Part shown: positions 17,760 to 27,624 of the stretch, piece by piece
Layout of the letters: every line of letters starts with the position of its first letter
How positions within the stretch are numbered: position 1 is the stretch's first letter
Assembly (NCBI GenBank): GCA_016707425.1
Contig: JADJHU010000001.1
Span: 310,001-374,000, forward strand
Length of the DNA stretch: 64,000 nt
Direction: 5' to 3'
Source of the DNA: Gammaproteobacteria bacterium
GTDB taxonomy: Bacteria > Pseudomonadota > Gammaproteobacteria > Steroidobacterales > Steroidobacteraceae
Notes under the pieces: model-generated
Seen by the model: only the letters and a program-made list of their open reading frames with translations
Databases searched by the model: none
Told to the model about the DNA's origin: nothing
Made by a program: the position numbers and the translations under genes

Positions 17760-20203
17760 TGCACACCCCCCGATCCGGGCGACTGCGTGATCCTGTCCGG
17801 CAGGGTGATGCGGCCGTTCCGCGGGTCGAGTTCGACGGCAACCCAGGTATTGCCCGCGCCGGCGCCTGGCACGCGCGTGGTGACAATGGCGTGACCCCCG
17901 ACGATCGTCGTACCGTTGCCCACCGACTGGGCCGTTCCGCCACGCACGATCTGGATCTGCGCACCCGACTGGCTGGAGAGGTTGGTGCTCGCTGCGGACT
18001 GGTCGCCGTAATTGAACACCGAGACACGATAGACCCCGCCCCTGTTGAGATCGGAGGTCAGAAGCACCTCACTGCCGGACGCGCAGATACAGTCCTTGAT
18101 CAGTGCCGCAAAGGGCTGTGCATCGAGCGCACCGGGCGCCGCGTAATAGATGTGGAAGCGACTGGTCGCGCCCTCGCCCAGGGGGCCGGTCATGTGCAGA
18201 TCGAGGTCATAGGCGTCCGCACCCCAAGTCAGCACGACGTTGAACGGTTGCGCGAGCAGCGCATCGAGACCGGAGAAGCCATTGCTCCGGATGAAGCGCA
18301 GCCAGGCATCCTCGGTGTCGAACAGATTGGCCACGAGCCGGCCACCACTTTCGAAATTCTCGATGCTGCTGCGGTTGTAGCGCACATCGAAGGCGCCCGC
18401 GTTGTAGGCCATCTGCGCGGCACGCGCCGGATCACCATGGTCGCCGAGGTCGAAGGGTGATCGGCGTCGTGTGGAAAGGCCGTAGAGTACCTCGTTCAGC
18501 GATTCGACCGCCGGATCACGATAGTCGAGCCCGGCGGACGACAGTGACCAGCCGACCGACGAGAGCGACGTGCCGGCGGACGAAAGCGAGCGGGCGGGCG
18601 GAATGGCCTGGTTGGGATCGTAGTTCGCATAGATGTCGAGCAACTGCAGCGTCGTCACCGTCGCGCCATTGGCGAAGGCGTCCCATGCGCCGTTGCCGAA
18701 GCGGTCCTGCACCAGCTGCCTCCAGCGACTGTCCTGCGCGGCCAGCCGCTGCGCATTAGCCAGCAGGCGCCGGTTCTCATCGGCGACGCGCAGCGCCTCC
18801 CGCTGCTCGGCCTCCCGCCTCAGCAGCGCGGCATGCATGAGCATGTCCTCCACAGACATGTCGGAATAGTCGGTGAATCCCAGCCAGCTACCCTGACCGC
18901 CCAGGCCGGAACCGGAGCCGCCGCTGGCACCCATGCCCACCTGACCCGGCCGGGAGTAGCGACGGAGCATTTCGAGTGTTTCCTGGTATTCGCGCTCCTG
19001 CTGCACTCTGTTCATGACCTCCTGCAGCTGACGCTGGCGCTCAGGGTCCATCGCCTCATTGTCGCGGCGTGCCTGCTCCATCGCTTCCTGACGCAGACGC
19101 TCGGTGCGCTCAGCGTTGCGCTCGGCCTGCTGCTGCGCCTGGGTCCTCGCCTGCGCAGCCTGCTGCGCTTGGGCCCTGGCATCGGCGGCTGCGCGCGATT
19201 CCGCCGTCTCGGCACCCGTGCCCCCCTGTGAGCGCGGTACCCGCAGGCCCGCGTAGGGATCGCCGCCCTGGCCGGGGATGGTGCCGCGCCGCGGGCGTGA
19301 CACTGCGGGCGCGGATGTGCCAGCACTCGGCTGCGGGGGAGATGGTTCGATCGTCCCGGACGGCGGGACAGATTGCGCCACAGGGGGTGGCATACGTATC
19401 GGCGCCGAAGATGCGGTCGATGATGGCGCCGGCCGATCCCAGTTCGTCGGGTCGCGTCCATGCTGGGCAATCTGCGTCTCGATGCGCTGCGCGAGAACCG
19501 CCTCGTTCTCGCGGATGATCCGCTCGCGCTCACGCAGCCGATAATCGGCCTCGTTGAACCGGGCTTCGGACGTCTGCTGGAATTTCTCGGACGCACGAAC
19601 CTGTTCGTTCGTCTCACGCTGAACACGCTCCCGCTCCGCTGCAGACACATTGACATTGCCGAGGATGATCCGCTCCCTCTCGCGCATAATATCCGCCGAG
19701 GCAGCCGCCATCTGGTTCAGGAACTCCCGGCTGTCCCGCACCAACTCTCGGGTGGTCCCCAGCGACTGCGTGGCGACTTCGGTCACGCCATGCGAGGCTG
19801 CCTGTGCGAACTCCCGATCGGAAACCTCCCTCGGGTTGCCGGTGTCCATGGCCGACTCCAGATTGCCGCCTGACTGTGCCATCTGGTTGCCACGTGCGTC
19901 GGCAGTCCGCCGGACATTTCGCTGGAGTTCGCGCGCAGCCGGCACGGTCTGCTCGACCCGCTCCTGTGCGTAGCGGATGAATTCCCCCTGCTGCTCAGGC
20001 GTCATGTTGCCGACAGCCAGGTCGCGCTCGAGCATCGCACGCGCCTGACGCTCGCTCTCCGCCTGACGCGCCCGTGCTGCCTGCTCCTGGGCCTGCATTT
20101 GTCCTTCAAAGGTTGGCTGGCGACCTTCCTGCGCGGACACCGGGAAGGCCATCCCGGCACCCGCTACGAGCGCTGCGGCGCAACTCAGTACAACTGCCTT
20201 CAT
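17756..20203 (-). CDS. Exported 815-aa coiled-coil protein with YfaP/DUF2135-like C-terminus
   Basis: The signal peptide (residues 1-24) is followed by a long Gln/Glu/Arg/Ala-rich helical region (25-240), a Pro/Ser/Thr-rich linker (about 245-320), a second coiled coil (325-410), a Gly-rich stretch and three SLSS repeats (SLSSAG, SLSSVG, SLSSAG near 535-560). The C-terminal 180 residues contain VVLTWGADAYDLDLHMTGP and RFHIYYAAPG, resembling the DLDLH...P core of YfaP/DUF2135 beta-sandwich domains; this part is inference. It may span the periplasm or form a surface structure. It is coupled at both ends to its neighbours by 4-bp overlaps. Confidence 0.72.
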   Translation of the reverse strand: MKAVVLSCAAALVAGAGMAFPVSAQEGRQPTFEGQMQAQEQAARARQAESERQARAMLERDLAVGNMTPEQQGEFIRYAQERVEQTVPAARELQRNVRRTADARGNQMAQSGGNLESAMDTGNPREVSDREFAQAASHGVTEVATQSLGTTRELVRDSREFLNQMAAASADIMRERERIILGNVNVSAAERERVQRETNEQVRASEKFQQTSEARFNEADYRLRERERIIRENEAVLAQRIETQIAQHGRDPTNWDRPAPSSTASSAPIRMPPPVAQSVPPSGTIEPSPPQPSAGTSAPAVSRPRRGTIPGQGGDPYAGLRVPRSQGGTGAETAESRAAADARAQAQQAAQARTQAQQQAERNAERTERLRQEAMEQARRDNEAMDPERQRQLQEVMNRVQQEREYQETLEMLRRYSRPGQVGMGASGGSGSGLGGQGSWLGFTDYSDMSVEDMLMHAALLRREAEQREALRVADENRRLLANAQRLAAQDSRWRQLVQDRFGNGAWDAFANGATVTTLQLLDIYANYDPNQAIPPARSLSSAGTSLSSVGWSLSSAGLDYRDPAVESLNEVLYGLSTRRRSPFDLGDHGDPARAAQMAYNAGAFDVRYNRSSIENFESGGRLVANLFDTEDAWLRFIRSNGFSGLDALLAQPFNVVLTWGADAYDLDLHMTGPLGEGATSRFHIYYAAPGALDAQPFAALIKDCICASGSEVLLTSDLNRGGVYRVSVFNYGDQSAASTNLSSQSGAQIQIVRGGTAQSVGNGTTIVGGHAIVTTRVPGAGAGNTWVAVELDPRNGRITLPDRITQSPGSGGVQ

Positions 20204-21048
20204 CGCGCGTCTCCGGCGTTACCGAGATTGACGAGGCTGAGCTTCTCGAGGGCCGCGTGGGCCCCATAGTCCGCAGCAATCAGCATCTGGGGCAGCAATG
20301 GCGAACCAAAGATCACGGCCGCACCGCCGTCTGTACGTGGGATCGCCCCGACGGGGGCATAAGTGCGCCGGGCACGCTCGGGCAGCAGATCGATATTGCC
20401 GCCGCCGATCTCGGAGGTCCTACCCGCTGCGATCAGCTCGCGCGCATTTGCGGCTGCAGCCGCATGCGACGGAGTCTTGAGCCAGCTTGCGAGGCTGCCC
20501 ATCCACCGGTCGCATTCATAGGTGATCCAGCTGCGTCCGGCATCACCGGTAAAGGAGCGTGTGTTCGCATAGTCTTCAACGATTGCCTTGCGCCACGGAC
20601 CTTCCTGTGCCAGCCATTGCGCGGGACCCGCCGAGTTCAACCGCGCATAGGCGACCCGCCAGCCGTCATCACTCTTCTCCCAGTCCAGCACGAGCGTACC
20701 GCGGGCGAGCGGGTTGTAAAGAACGGTCGTTGAGCCATCTGATGGCTGCGGGATGGCACCTGCCACAAACCACCGGGTGCGCAGGTCGCCCACGCCTTTG
20801 CCGGTGGGCAGTGCCGCAAGCAATACGTCCCTCTCGCCCGGTGTACGCGTGGAGACGCCAAGCGCCAGATCATAGGCCAGTGCAAGGCGCAGCGCTTCGG
20901 TCTCCGTCGCGAGTTCGGCCGTACGCGTATCCACCTGCGCTGCGGCCGCGGCGAGGTCCGCCGGCGTGAAGCCGTTTGCCGGCGCTTGCGCCTGGATCTG
21001 CGTGGCGCCACCAGAGAGCAGGAGTGCCAATCCCAGCAGGTGTCTCAT
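20200..21048 (-). CDS. Exported hypothetical protein of the ECF-linked operon
   Basis: The 282-residue protein has a signal peptide (to about residue 22) and a single soluble domain. Features are an amphipathic N-terminal helix (TPADLAAAAAQVDTRTAELATETEAL), AYDLALGVSTRTPGERDVLL, and TYECDRWMGSLASWL with its one cysteine. I do not recognise a family. Overlaps of 4 bp at both ends put it in a strictly coupled operon. Confidence 0.65.
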   Translation of the reverse strand: MRHLLGLALLLSGGATQIQAQAPANGFTPADLAAAAAQVDTRTAELATETEALRLALAYDLALGVSTRTPGERDVLLAALPTGKGVGDLRTRWFVAGAIPQPSDGSTTVLYNPLARGTLVLDWEKSDDGWRVAYARLNSAGPAQWLAQEGPWRKAIVEDYANTRSFTGDAGRSWITYECDRWMGSLASWLKTPSHAAAAANARELIAAGRTSEIGGGNIDLLPERARRTYAPVGAIPRTDGGAAVIFGSPLLPQMLIAADYGAHAALEKLSLVNLGNAGDAR

Positions 21049-21914
21049 CGCAGCTTCTCCACCGCAGAGACGAATATCGCCCGGTCCCGAGGCACGAGGT
21101 GGATGCGATAGCCCCCCGTATCGAACGCCAACTGATCACCCGGGACGGCGGAGGGCTCTGCTGCCATCGCCGCGCTCCATGCGGTGTCAGCGACCAGCCG
21201 GCTTGCGAAGGCGAGCCGTGCAGATTGCCAGGCCGCCGCATCAGCACCCGTGTCCGTGAACGGCTTCGGGTCGATCAGGCTGGCGACTGCGGGCGCATCA
21301 CGGCCTGCGAGAGATTGCGAGAACCGCCGGGCAGTGAGTGTCGCCAGCCTGGCCCGGTCGCCCGCCGCCTCGATTCGCAGCGCAGCGACCACCTCATTGC
21401 CGAGATAACTCCGCCGCACCGCTTCGAGTTGCGGCACCGCAGGCGCGCTGGCATTGAGGTTGGCGGGCTCGAGCAGTCCCCAGAACCGCTGGCGCCGCTG
21501 CTCCGCCGCGAGACGCGCGAGCGGGATACGGGTCTCGGTGGCCCAGACCGCAGGCACGGTCGCCCCGAGGCGGCGGGCATCGAAGCGAAAGCGCTCGATA
21601 CGTCCCCCATCCAGCGGAGCCACCAGTGCTTCGCCAGGGCCGACTTTCTGTCGCCCGCTTTCGAGACGCCCATCGATGACAGCGATTGTCACGAGCTCGC
21701 TGGAGACCGAGGAGAGTGCCATGACGGGTGCCGTGGCACGGTAAGTGGCCCCGGAGAGAGAGAGGGCCCGCCCCGATTCGAGCCGGAGCAGCTGTCGGCC
21801 CGGCTTCACCGCCTGCGCCTGGCCCGCGGAGGGGGCGCCCAGCGCAGCGGCGACGACGAGCACCACGCCAGCAACCGTCCCCGCGGTCAAACTTCTCCTT
21901 GGTCTGTCTGTCAT
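21045..21914 (-). CDS. Exported hypothetical protein, FecR-like beta domain (first gene of operon)
   Basis: The ATG at 21914 follows GGGGGAGCGGGTG and gives 289 residues with a signal peptide (to about 35). Residues 40-110 (LLRLESGRALSLSGATYRA...VTIAVIDGRLESGRQKVGPGEALVAPLDGG) have the rhythm of a FecR-type beta-helix, where an inducing signal is often read; this is inference. The rest is helical. It is the first gene of the four-gene operon and is divergent from the ECF sigma factor. Confidence 0.65.
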   Translation of the reverse strand: MTDRPRRSLTAGTVAGVVLVVAAALGAPSAGQAQAVKPGRQLLRLESGRALSLSGATYRATAPVMALSSVSSELVTIAVIDGRLESGRQKVGPGEALVAPLDGGRIERFRFDARRLGATVPAVWATETRIPLARLAAEQRRQRFWGLLEPANLNASAPAVPQLEAVRRSYLGNEVVAALRIEAAGDRARLATLTARRFSQSLAGRDAPAVASLIDPKPFTDTGADAAAWQSARLAFASRLVADTAWSAAMAAEPSAVPGDQLAFDTGGYRIHLVPRDRAIFVSAVEKLR

Positions 21915-22020
21915 CACCCGCTCCCCCGTCTGGAAATTGCCTCCCACTCATGACAAAGGCGAGAACGACCGACAGACCGCGCCACATCTCAATTAAGTCA
22001 AACCAGGTCAAGTGCGCGCG

Positions 22021-22035
22021 GGTCGGTTTGCGACC
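22021..22035. promoter_or_regulatory. Inverted repeat between sigma factor and exported-protein operon
   Basis: GGTCG (22021-22025) and CGACC (22031-22035) flank 5 nt. It lies in the 162-bp divergent region, 42 bp before the sigma-factor GTG. Just upstream at about 21995-22015 are two copies of a GTCAA motif. Possible operator; no ECF -35/-10 pair could be assigned. Confidence 0.35.
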
Positions 22036-22076
22036 TATCGAAATCCATGCAATCTTGAAGTCCGAAGGGGGTACGA

Positions 22077-22574
22077 GTGAGCCATCCTGATCGCGACGCG
22101 CTGCTGGCGTCGGTCTACGACGAGCTGCGCCGGGCCGCCGCGCGCATGCTCGGACGCGAGCGCAACTACCTGACGCTGCAGGCCACCGAGCTGGTCAACG
22201 AGGCGGCGATGCGTGTGATGCAGCTCGACCGGATGGAATGGGCCGACCGCCGGCACATGTTCGCCACCGCGTCGCGCCTGCTGCGCCAGGCAATGATCGA
22301 TGCGATCCGCAAGCGCCGCGCGGGCAAGCGTCAGCTGCCACACGTGACGCTCGGTGCACCCGATGAAGGGCCACCCGTCGACATTGACCTGCTGGACGGC
22401 GCGCTGACGCGCCTCGAAGCCATTTCGCCAGAGCTCGCGCAGGTCGTGGAGCAGCGCTACTTCGTCGGCCTGTCGATCCCGGAAATTGCAGCCGTCAGCG
22501 GACAGTCCGAACGTACCATCAGCCGGCGCTGGCAGACCGCACGGGCATGGCTCTCGCAGGAACTGGGCGGGTAG
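22077..22574 (+). CDS. ECF-type RNA polymerase sigma factor
   Basis: The 165-residue protein contains region 2 (ELRRAAARMLGRERNYLTLQATELVNEAAMRVMQLDRMEWADRRHMFATASRLLRQAMIDAIRKRRAGKR) and region 4 (LARVVEQ-like helix, GLSIPEIAAVSGQSERTISRRWQTARAWLSQEL). This is the Sigma70_ECF subfamily often found with Ser/Thr kinases rather than anti-sigma factors. GTG at 22077 follows AAGGGGG. It faces the kinase gene (stops 9 bp apart) and is divergent from the exported-protein operon, its likely target. Confidence 0.9.
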   Translation: MSHPDRDALLASVYDELRRAAARMLGRERNYLTLQATELVNEAAMRVMQLDRMEWADRRHMFATASRLLRQAMIDAIRKRRAGKRQLPHVTLGAPDEGPPVDIDLLDGALTRLEAISPELAQVVEQRYFVGLSIPEIAAVSGQSERTISRRWQTARAWLSQELGG

Positions 22575-22583
22575 CGGCCTTCA

Positions 22584-25015
22584 TCATCGGCAGTTCTTCG
22601 CGACGCGCGCTTCAACGGCCGCACGATTGTCCACAAGGTCCAGCCCGCTCAGCCGACGCTGCTTCGCCAACGCATCGAAGGCCGCCATCGTCGCACGGTC
22701 GAGAATGCATGCCTCGGCGCGCCTGCCCTGCCGGTCCAGCACTTCGCCAATCACCGCACGATCGTAGATGACATCACGGACCAGACGCGGCTCATCCGGC
22801 ATGCGGTCGAGCAGCGACTGGTCCGCCCGCAGGGTCTCGAGCAACTCCGCTATGGCATCGTCGTGCCGCCCCTGCGCACTTAGGACCTGCGCCCGCGACT
22901 GCCGCACGATGCGCAGGTTTCGCGCGGCCTCTCGGTCGGACGGTTCGAAGGCCAGAGCCTCGCGAGCATCGGCCAGGGCGTTCTCGAGCATCGTCAGAGC
23001 CCGGCCGTGCTCGTGCATCTCGAACAGCGTCGAACCCGTTGCCCAGGCCAGCAGCGTGTGACGTCGGCGCAAAGCATAACTGCGCGGCAACTTCCGGAGT
23101 GCATCACCGACTTCCGCCAGCCCGCGCTCGTATTCCGCCAGCGCGTCGCCGATCCTGCCCTGATAGTAGAGCGCGTCGCCCTTCTGCGCCCGCACGTTCG
23201 CGCGCAGGAGCAATACTTCCTCGCTGCCGGCGGTCGGTGGCAGCTTTGCCAGGCCGGCCTCGGCATAGCGCAACTGCGCATCAAAATCCCCTCTCATGCC
23301 GCCGAGATCCGCCAGCGCGAGATCGGCACGCACCGGCAGAAGTGGATCGCGATTTCCGGCCGCGCGTACGGCCGGGCCGATCCCGGCCGCCAGCTGCTGC
23401 GCCTCCTCGAGGCTGCTGCGCAGCGTGGAGGCGAGCCACACGCGATCGATGAGGATCGCGCGCGCAGCAGATTCGCGTCCGTCGCGGACAGACTCCGCAC
23501 AATGGCGTCAGCCTTGCGAAGGTTCTCCACCGCAGCCTGGGACTGGCCGAGGTTGGGGTGGCCGGGGAAAGCCTGATACTCCGCGAGCCGCCGCAGCCCC
23601 TCGGCCGCCTCGAGCCGGACGGCATCGGATGCCTGGCGCGCGCCGGAAAGCCGGTCGAGGTAGCGCTGCGCGACGGTGGCAATCTCGACACGCTTCTGCA
23701 GCGTTCCAGGCTGGTGCTCGAGCCAGGGCATGATCTCGAACAGCAGGTAATGGGCGGTATCGCGCGCATCGGCAAAGCGGGCGTCGGCTTCCGCCCGGGC
23801 CCTGTCCGCCTGGCTGAACTGTACATAGCTGACGGTACTGAAGACGATCAGTGCCAGACCACCCGCCGCGGTGAACGCAAGCCCGCGCAGATGACGCCGC
23901 ACGAACCTGCCCGCACGCGCGCGGCGTCCGAGGCGCCGCGCAGCCAGCGGGCGGTGGCCGCGCCATGCCTCGATGTCGGCAATCAGCGCAGCCACGTCCG
24001 GATACCGGTCGGAAGGTCGCGGAGCAAGCGCACGGGCGCAGAGCGCATCGATATCCCCGCGCAGCCGTGCCGGAGCCAGTGGCCCATCGGTGCAATCACT
24101 GACGCGAGGCCATTCCCACCCACTGTCATTCGTGCCGCCGACGCGGTCAGTCAGCAGCTCGTGCAGGATTGCGCCGAGGCTGTAGACGTCGCCCGTCACC
24201 GTGGGCTCGGCACCCCCTTGACGCTCGGGCGCCGCATAGACCCGGGTGAAGCCCGTGGACTTTGTACCCTCGGGGTCTGCGCGATCCCCAAGCAATCGCG
24301 CGATGCCGAAATCCAGGAGCTTCACATCGCCCGTGGCGGTCACCAGCACGTTCGACGGCTTGAGATCGGCGTGGACGATCAGCTGGCGATGTGCGTACTG
24401 GACCGCACGGCACAACTTCAGGAACAGGTCCATCCGCGCAGCGAGACCCAGGCGGTTCGCCGCTGCAAACTGCGTGATGGCGAGGCCGTCGACGTATTCC
24501 ATGCTGAGCCACGGACGTCCCTCCCACACGCCCCCGTCCAGGATCCGGCAGATCGAAGGGCTGTCGAGCCGCGCCAGGATCTGGCGCTCGAGCATGAAAC
24601 GGGCCTGGTGCTCGAGCGCAGAACTGCTCGCGCGCATCAGCTTGATGGCCACGACCTGGTCGAACAGGCCATCGTCTCGCACGGCGCGGTAGACAATACC
24701 CATGCCGCCTGCGCCGATGCGGCCCGTGATGCGAAACGGGCCGATCCGCCCTGGGTCTGCTCCGTCCCACAGACCGGGCCCTTCGGTCAGCATCCAGTGT
24801 TCGCTCGCGTCGTGCCGGGCGAGCAGCGCCTCGACGGAGGCGGCAAGCGAGGCATCGTCCGCGCGCAGCAAGGCGATCCCGCGTTCCCGATCTTCCGGAC
24901 CCAGGTCGATCAGCCGCTCAGTTTCCTGGAGGATACGGCGCATTTCCGAGGTGTCCTGCCCGTGCCGGTCGAGCCCGACCGGCGCAGGCACACTGTAGGA
25001 CATGAGCGTCGGCAT
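22584..25015 (-). CDS. Membrane Ser/Thr protein kinase with TPR-like sensor, frameshifted
   Basis: Counted from the ATG at 25015, residues 94-350 form a Hanks-type kinase: GAGGMG loop (101-106), ATP-binding Lys125 in VAIKLM, catalytic HADLKPSN (215-222, His-Ala-Asp instead of His-Arg-Asp), DFG (235-237), APE (262-264). One transmembrane helix follows (about 378-398). The C-terminal part, with helical TPR-like repeats, continues in another frame. The break is a one-base loss in the CG run at 23456-23465; adding one base restores LLRARILIDRVWLASTL. An ATG at 25003 is another possible start. It likely signals to the adjacent ECF sigma factor. Confidence 0.8.
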
Positions 25016-25328
25016 GCCTTCTGTTGGTCGGGATGCGTAAACGCCTTCTGCCTGAATGTCGGAATCGCCGCTCACCCTGGTCCGGACCCTGCCGCATCTG
25101 TCGCGCCAGATGCTGCATTCTGCCCGATGGCGCGGTCGGTTGCGGCAGGCCCGGTCCGCGAGCCCCCGAACGCCCTTCCGGGGCGTCCCTCTCCGGCGGT
25201 TGACAAGGTTCGCGCCGCGACGACACGATGAGCTTCGCCCGCCCGCAGCACAGGACGTCGAACGGTTGTCCCGCCAGGATCGCGCCCGCACGCCGCCCAC
25301 GAGTGATCATCGAGGCTCCGAGGCATCC

Positions 25329-26816
25329 GTGACAGTGCACAGCGCTGCCGATACCCGGCTCGGCCAGGCCCTGGCACCGCTGCTGCAGGCCCACCCGAGC
25401 CGCTCCGGTGTCGTGGCGCTTCGTGACGGCAGCGCCGCATTCGCGGCGCGCGCACTGCTCGCCGACGCGGCGCAGCGGACGCTCGACGTGCAGTACTACA
25501 TCTGGCATGCCGACACGTCCGGCACGCTCCTGCTCGATGCCCTGCGCCGCGCCGCAGCACGTGGTGTTCGCGTGCGCATCTTGCTAGACGATCACAACAC
25601 GAGCGGTCTCGACGGCACCCTCACTGCATTCACGGCGCTCGCGAACGTCGAGGTACGACTGTTCAATCCGTTTCGGATGCGGGACTGGCGTGTGCTCGGT
25701 TTCATGACTGACTTCTCACGTCTCAATCGCCGCATGCACAACAAGTCCTTCACCGTCGACGACTGCGTCACCATCGTCGGTGGCCGCAACGTCGGGGACG
25801 AGTATTTCGGCGCCAGGAGCGAACTGACGTTCGTGGATCTAGACATCCTGGCCGTCGGCCCGATCGTCGGCGACGTATCGCAGGACTTCGAGCGGTACTG
25901 GACCAGCGCAGCGGCCTGCCCGGCGGCCGCACTGCTGCCGCCCGCGCCGCCCGACGCGAGCGAGGTGTTCGACCGGCAGGTGCAGTCGCTCAGTGATGAT
26001 CCGGTCGCCCGCAGTTACTCGCAGGCCCTGGCGTCGCCGACCTTCGTCGACGACGTACTCGCGGGACGACTGACGTTCGACTGGAGTCACGTGCAGCTCC
26101 TCAGCGACGATCCGGCGAAGATCCACAGCAAGGGCACAGGAAGCGAACTGATGTGGGCCCGGTTGAAGCGCATCATCGCCCAGCCCCGCTCTGAACTCAT
26201 CCTCGCATCGGCCTACTTCGTTCCCGGTGCACAGGGAGTCGCGGACCTCAAGGCGATGGCTGCGGCCGGCGTCAGGATCACCGTGCTCACGAATTCGCTC
26301 GAGGCGACAGACGTGCCGGCCGTCCACGCCGGCTATGCCAAGCGGAGGGTCGCCCTGCTGCGCGGCGGTATCGCGCTCTACGAGTTCAAGCGTAACGCCG
26401 ACCCACGCGTCGCCGGCCCGTTGCACGGGGCGCATTGGTCCCTCGGATCAGGCGGCTCGCGCGAACATGGAATGACCGGCAGCTCCGGGGCAAGCCTGCA
26501 CACCAAGGCATTCGCGGTTGACGGAGAGCGCGTCTTCGTCGGGTCGTTCAACTTCGATCCGCGCTCGACCCAGCTGAACACCGAAATGGGTCTCGTCATC
26601 GACTCCCCCACGCTCGCGCAGTCGATGATCGAGGGACTGAACCGGCGCCTGCCGTCCGCGACGTATCGTGTCCGACTGGGCGACAGGGACAAGCTGCAAT
26701 GGGTCGAGACGCTCGACGGCCGCGATCTCATCCACCACAAGGAGCCCGGAAGAACCTTCTGGCGCCGGATCGGCGTCGCGATTGCATCGCTGCTGCCGAT
26801 CGAATGGCTGCTCTGA
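25329..26816 (+). CDS. clsC: Phospholipase D-family protein, ClsC/YmdC-like cardiolipin synthase
   Basis: The GTG at 25329 (CCGAGG 6 bases upstream) gives 495 residues that follow ClsC closely: LDVQYYIWHADTSGTLLLDAL, LLDDHNTSGLD, FNPFRMR, TDFSRLNRRMHNKSFTVDD. Both HKD motifs are complete: HNKSFTVDDCVTIVGGRN and HTKAFAVDGERVFVGSFNFD. ClsC makes cardiolipin from phosphatidylglycerol and phosphatidylethanolamine together with YmdB in E. coli; no YmdB is seen here. The frame is open upstream to 25056 but the extra residues do not match the family. Confidence 0.82.
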   Translation: MTVHSAADTRLGQALAPLLQAHPSRSGVVALRDGSAAFAARALLADAAQRTLDVQYYIWHADTSGTLLLDALRRAAARGVRVRILLDDHNTSGLDGTLTAFTALANVEVRLFNPFRMRDWRVLGFMTDFSRLNRRMHNKSFTVDDCVTIVGGRNVGDEYFGARSELTFVDLDILAVGPIVGDVSQDFERYWTSAAACPAAALLPPAPPDASEVFDRQVQSLSDDPVARSYSQALASPTFVDDVLAGRLTFDWSHVQLLSDDPAKIHSKGTGSELMWARLKRIIAQPRSELILASAYFVPGAQGVADLKAMAAAGVRITVLTNSLEATDVPAVHAGYAKRRVALLRGGIALYEFKRNADPRVAGPLHGAHWSLGSGGSREHGMTGSSGASLHTKAFAVDGERVFVGSFNFDPRSTQLNTEMGLVIDSPTLAQSMIEGLNRRLPSATYRVRLGDRDKLQWVETLDGRDLIHHKEPGRTFWRRIGVAIASLLPIEWLL

Positions 26817-26926
26817 GGGGAGACCTCAACTCCTCATCCGACTCCACCTGGTCGGTGGTCCGAAACGCCTCAGGCAGGTCAACGAGATGGCTGCCCGATT
26901 CCAGGTCCTGACTCATTCAGGTCGCG

Positions 26927-27526
26927 TCACCGGACAACGAACGTGCCGCCCTGCGTGATGACGCGCCCGTCTGCCCAGCATGTGACGCGATAGGTGCCGG
27001 CGGGGAAAGCAAGGCCGGGTGTACTGCTGCCCCATCCTCGTGTCGTCTGCGTCTCGTCCCATTGCGGCTCGATCCTGACCGTCCACGAAAACGTCTCGGG
27101 ATGACCGTCCGGAAAGGTGTAGCTGCACCTGATGTCAGCGGCAAGGTTTCCGGAGGGGTGTGGGTGGTGCAGATCGAGTTCGACGAAGATGTAGCTGGTG
27201 GTCGACTGATCGAATCTTCTCGCATAGCGACGAGCAGCATTCGTCTGCAACTCCTCCGCGCTGGCGCTGTACATCTTGATGGCCAGGATGCGGGCTTCGA
27301 GTGAAGGTATGTCGTATTTTTCGTAACTTTCCCTGATCGCCCGCCCTTCCTGGCAGAGCGCATCGCACTCCGTGGGATACGGGTTGGCAACAGGCGGGCG
27401 GTCCGCGCCCCTCGGTGTGTCGGAAGACTCGCGCGGCGCCGTTCCCATCTTGATCCAGCCATAGCGCGGGTTGTACTCGTGAGCACGGCCATCTATTTTG
27501 GTGGGCAGAGCGCGATATTCGATCAC
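26927..27526 (-). pseudogene. 3' part of a secreted-protein gene split by a transposon
   Basis: The frame encodes 199 residues from a GTG that lies inside the transposon's terminal repeat, so the original N-terminus is missing. Residues such as NPYPTECDALCQEGRAI and the C-terminal FSWTVRIEPQWDE...FPAGTYRVTCWADG look like an exported beta-domain protein. A matching 5' piece with ribosome site and signal peptide sits at 30872-31012 beyond the transposon, on the same strand. I recognise no family. Confidence 0.65.
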
Positions 27527-27538
27527 GTTTGATGATGG
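27523..27538 (+). repeat. Left terminal inverted repeat of the 3.3-kb transposon
   Basis: TCACGTTTGATGATGG; pairs with 30845-30860 with one mismatch. It contains the GTG used as start by the truncated gene on the minus strand. Confidence 0.7.
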
Positions 27539-27624
27539 TTTGAAGTGGATCCCCCTCGGGGATCTTGATCACAAGATCCCCTCGGGAGAGTCTCCGGTTT
27601 GCCACAACCAAGGAGACCAACGAA

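Noticed and set aside
18535..18600. Tandem SLSS-coding repeats as a CRISPR or other array
   Set aside because: The repeats are short, in frame and inside the 815-codon gene; there are no regular spacers.
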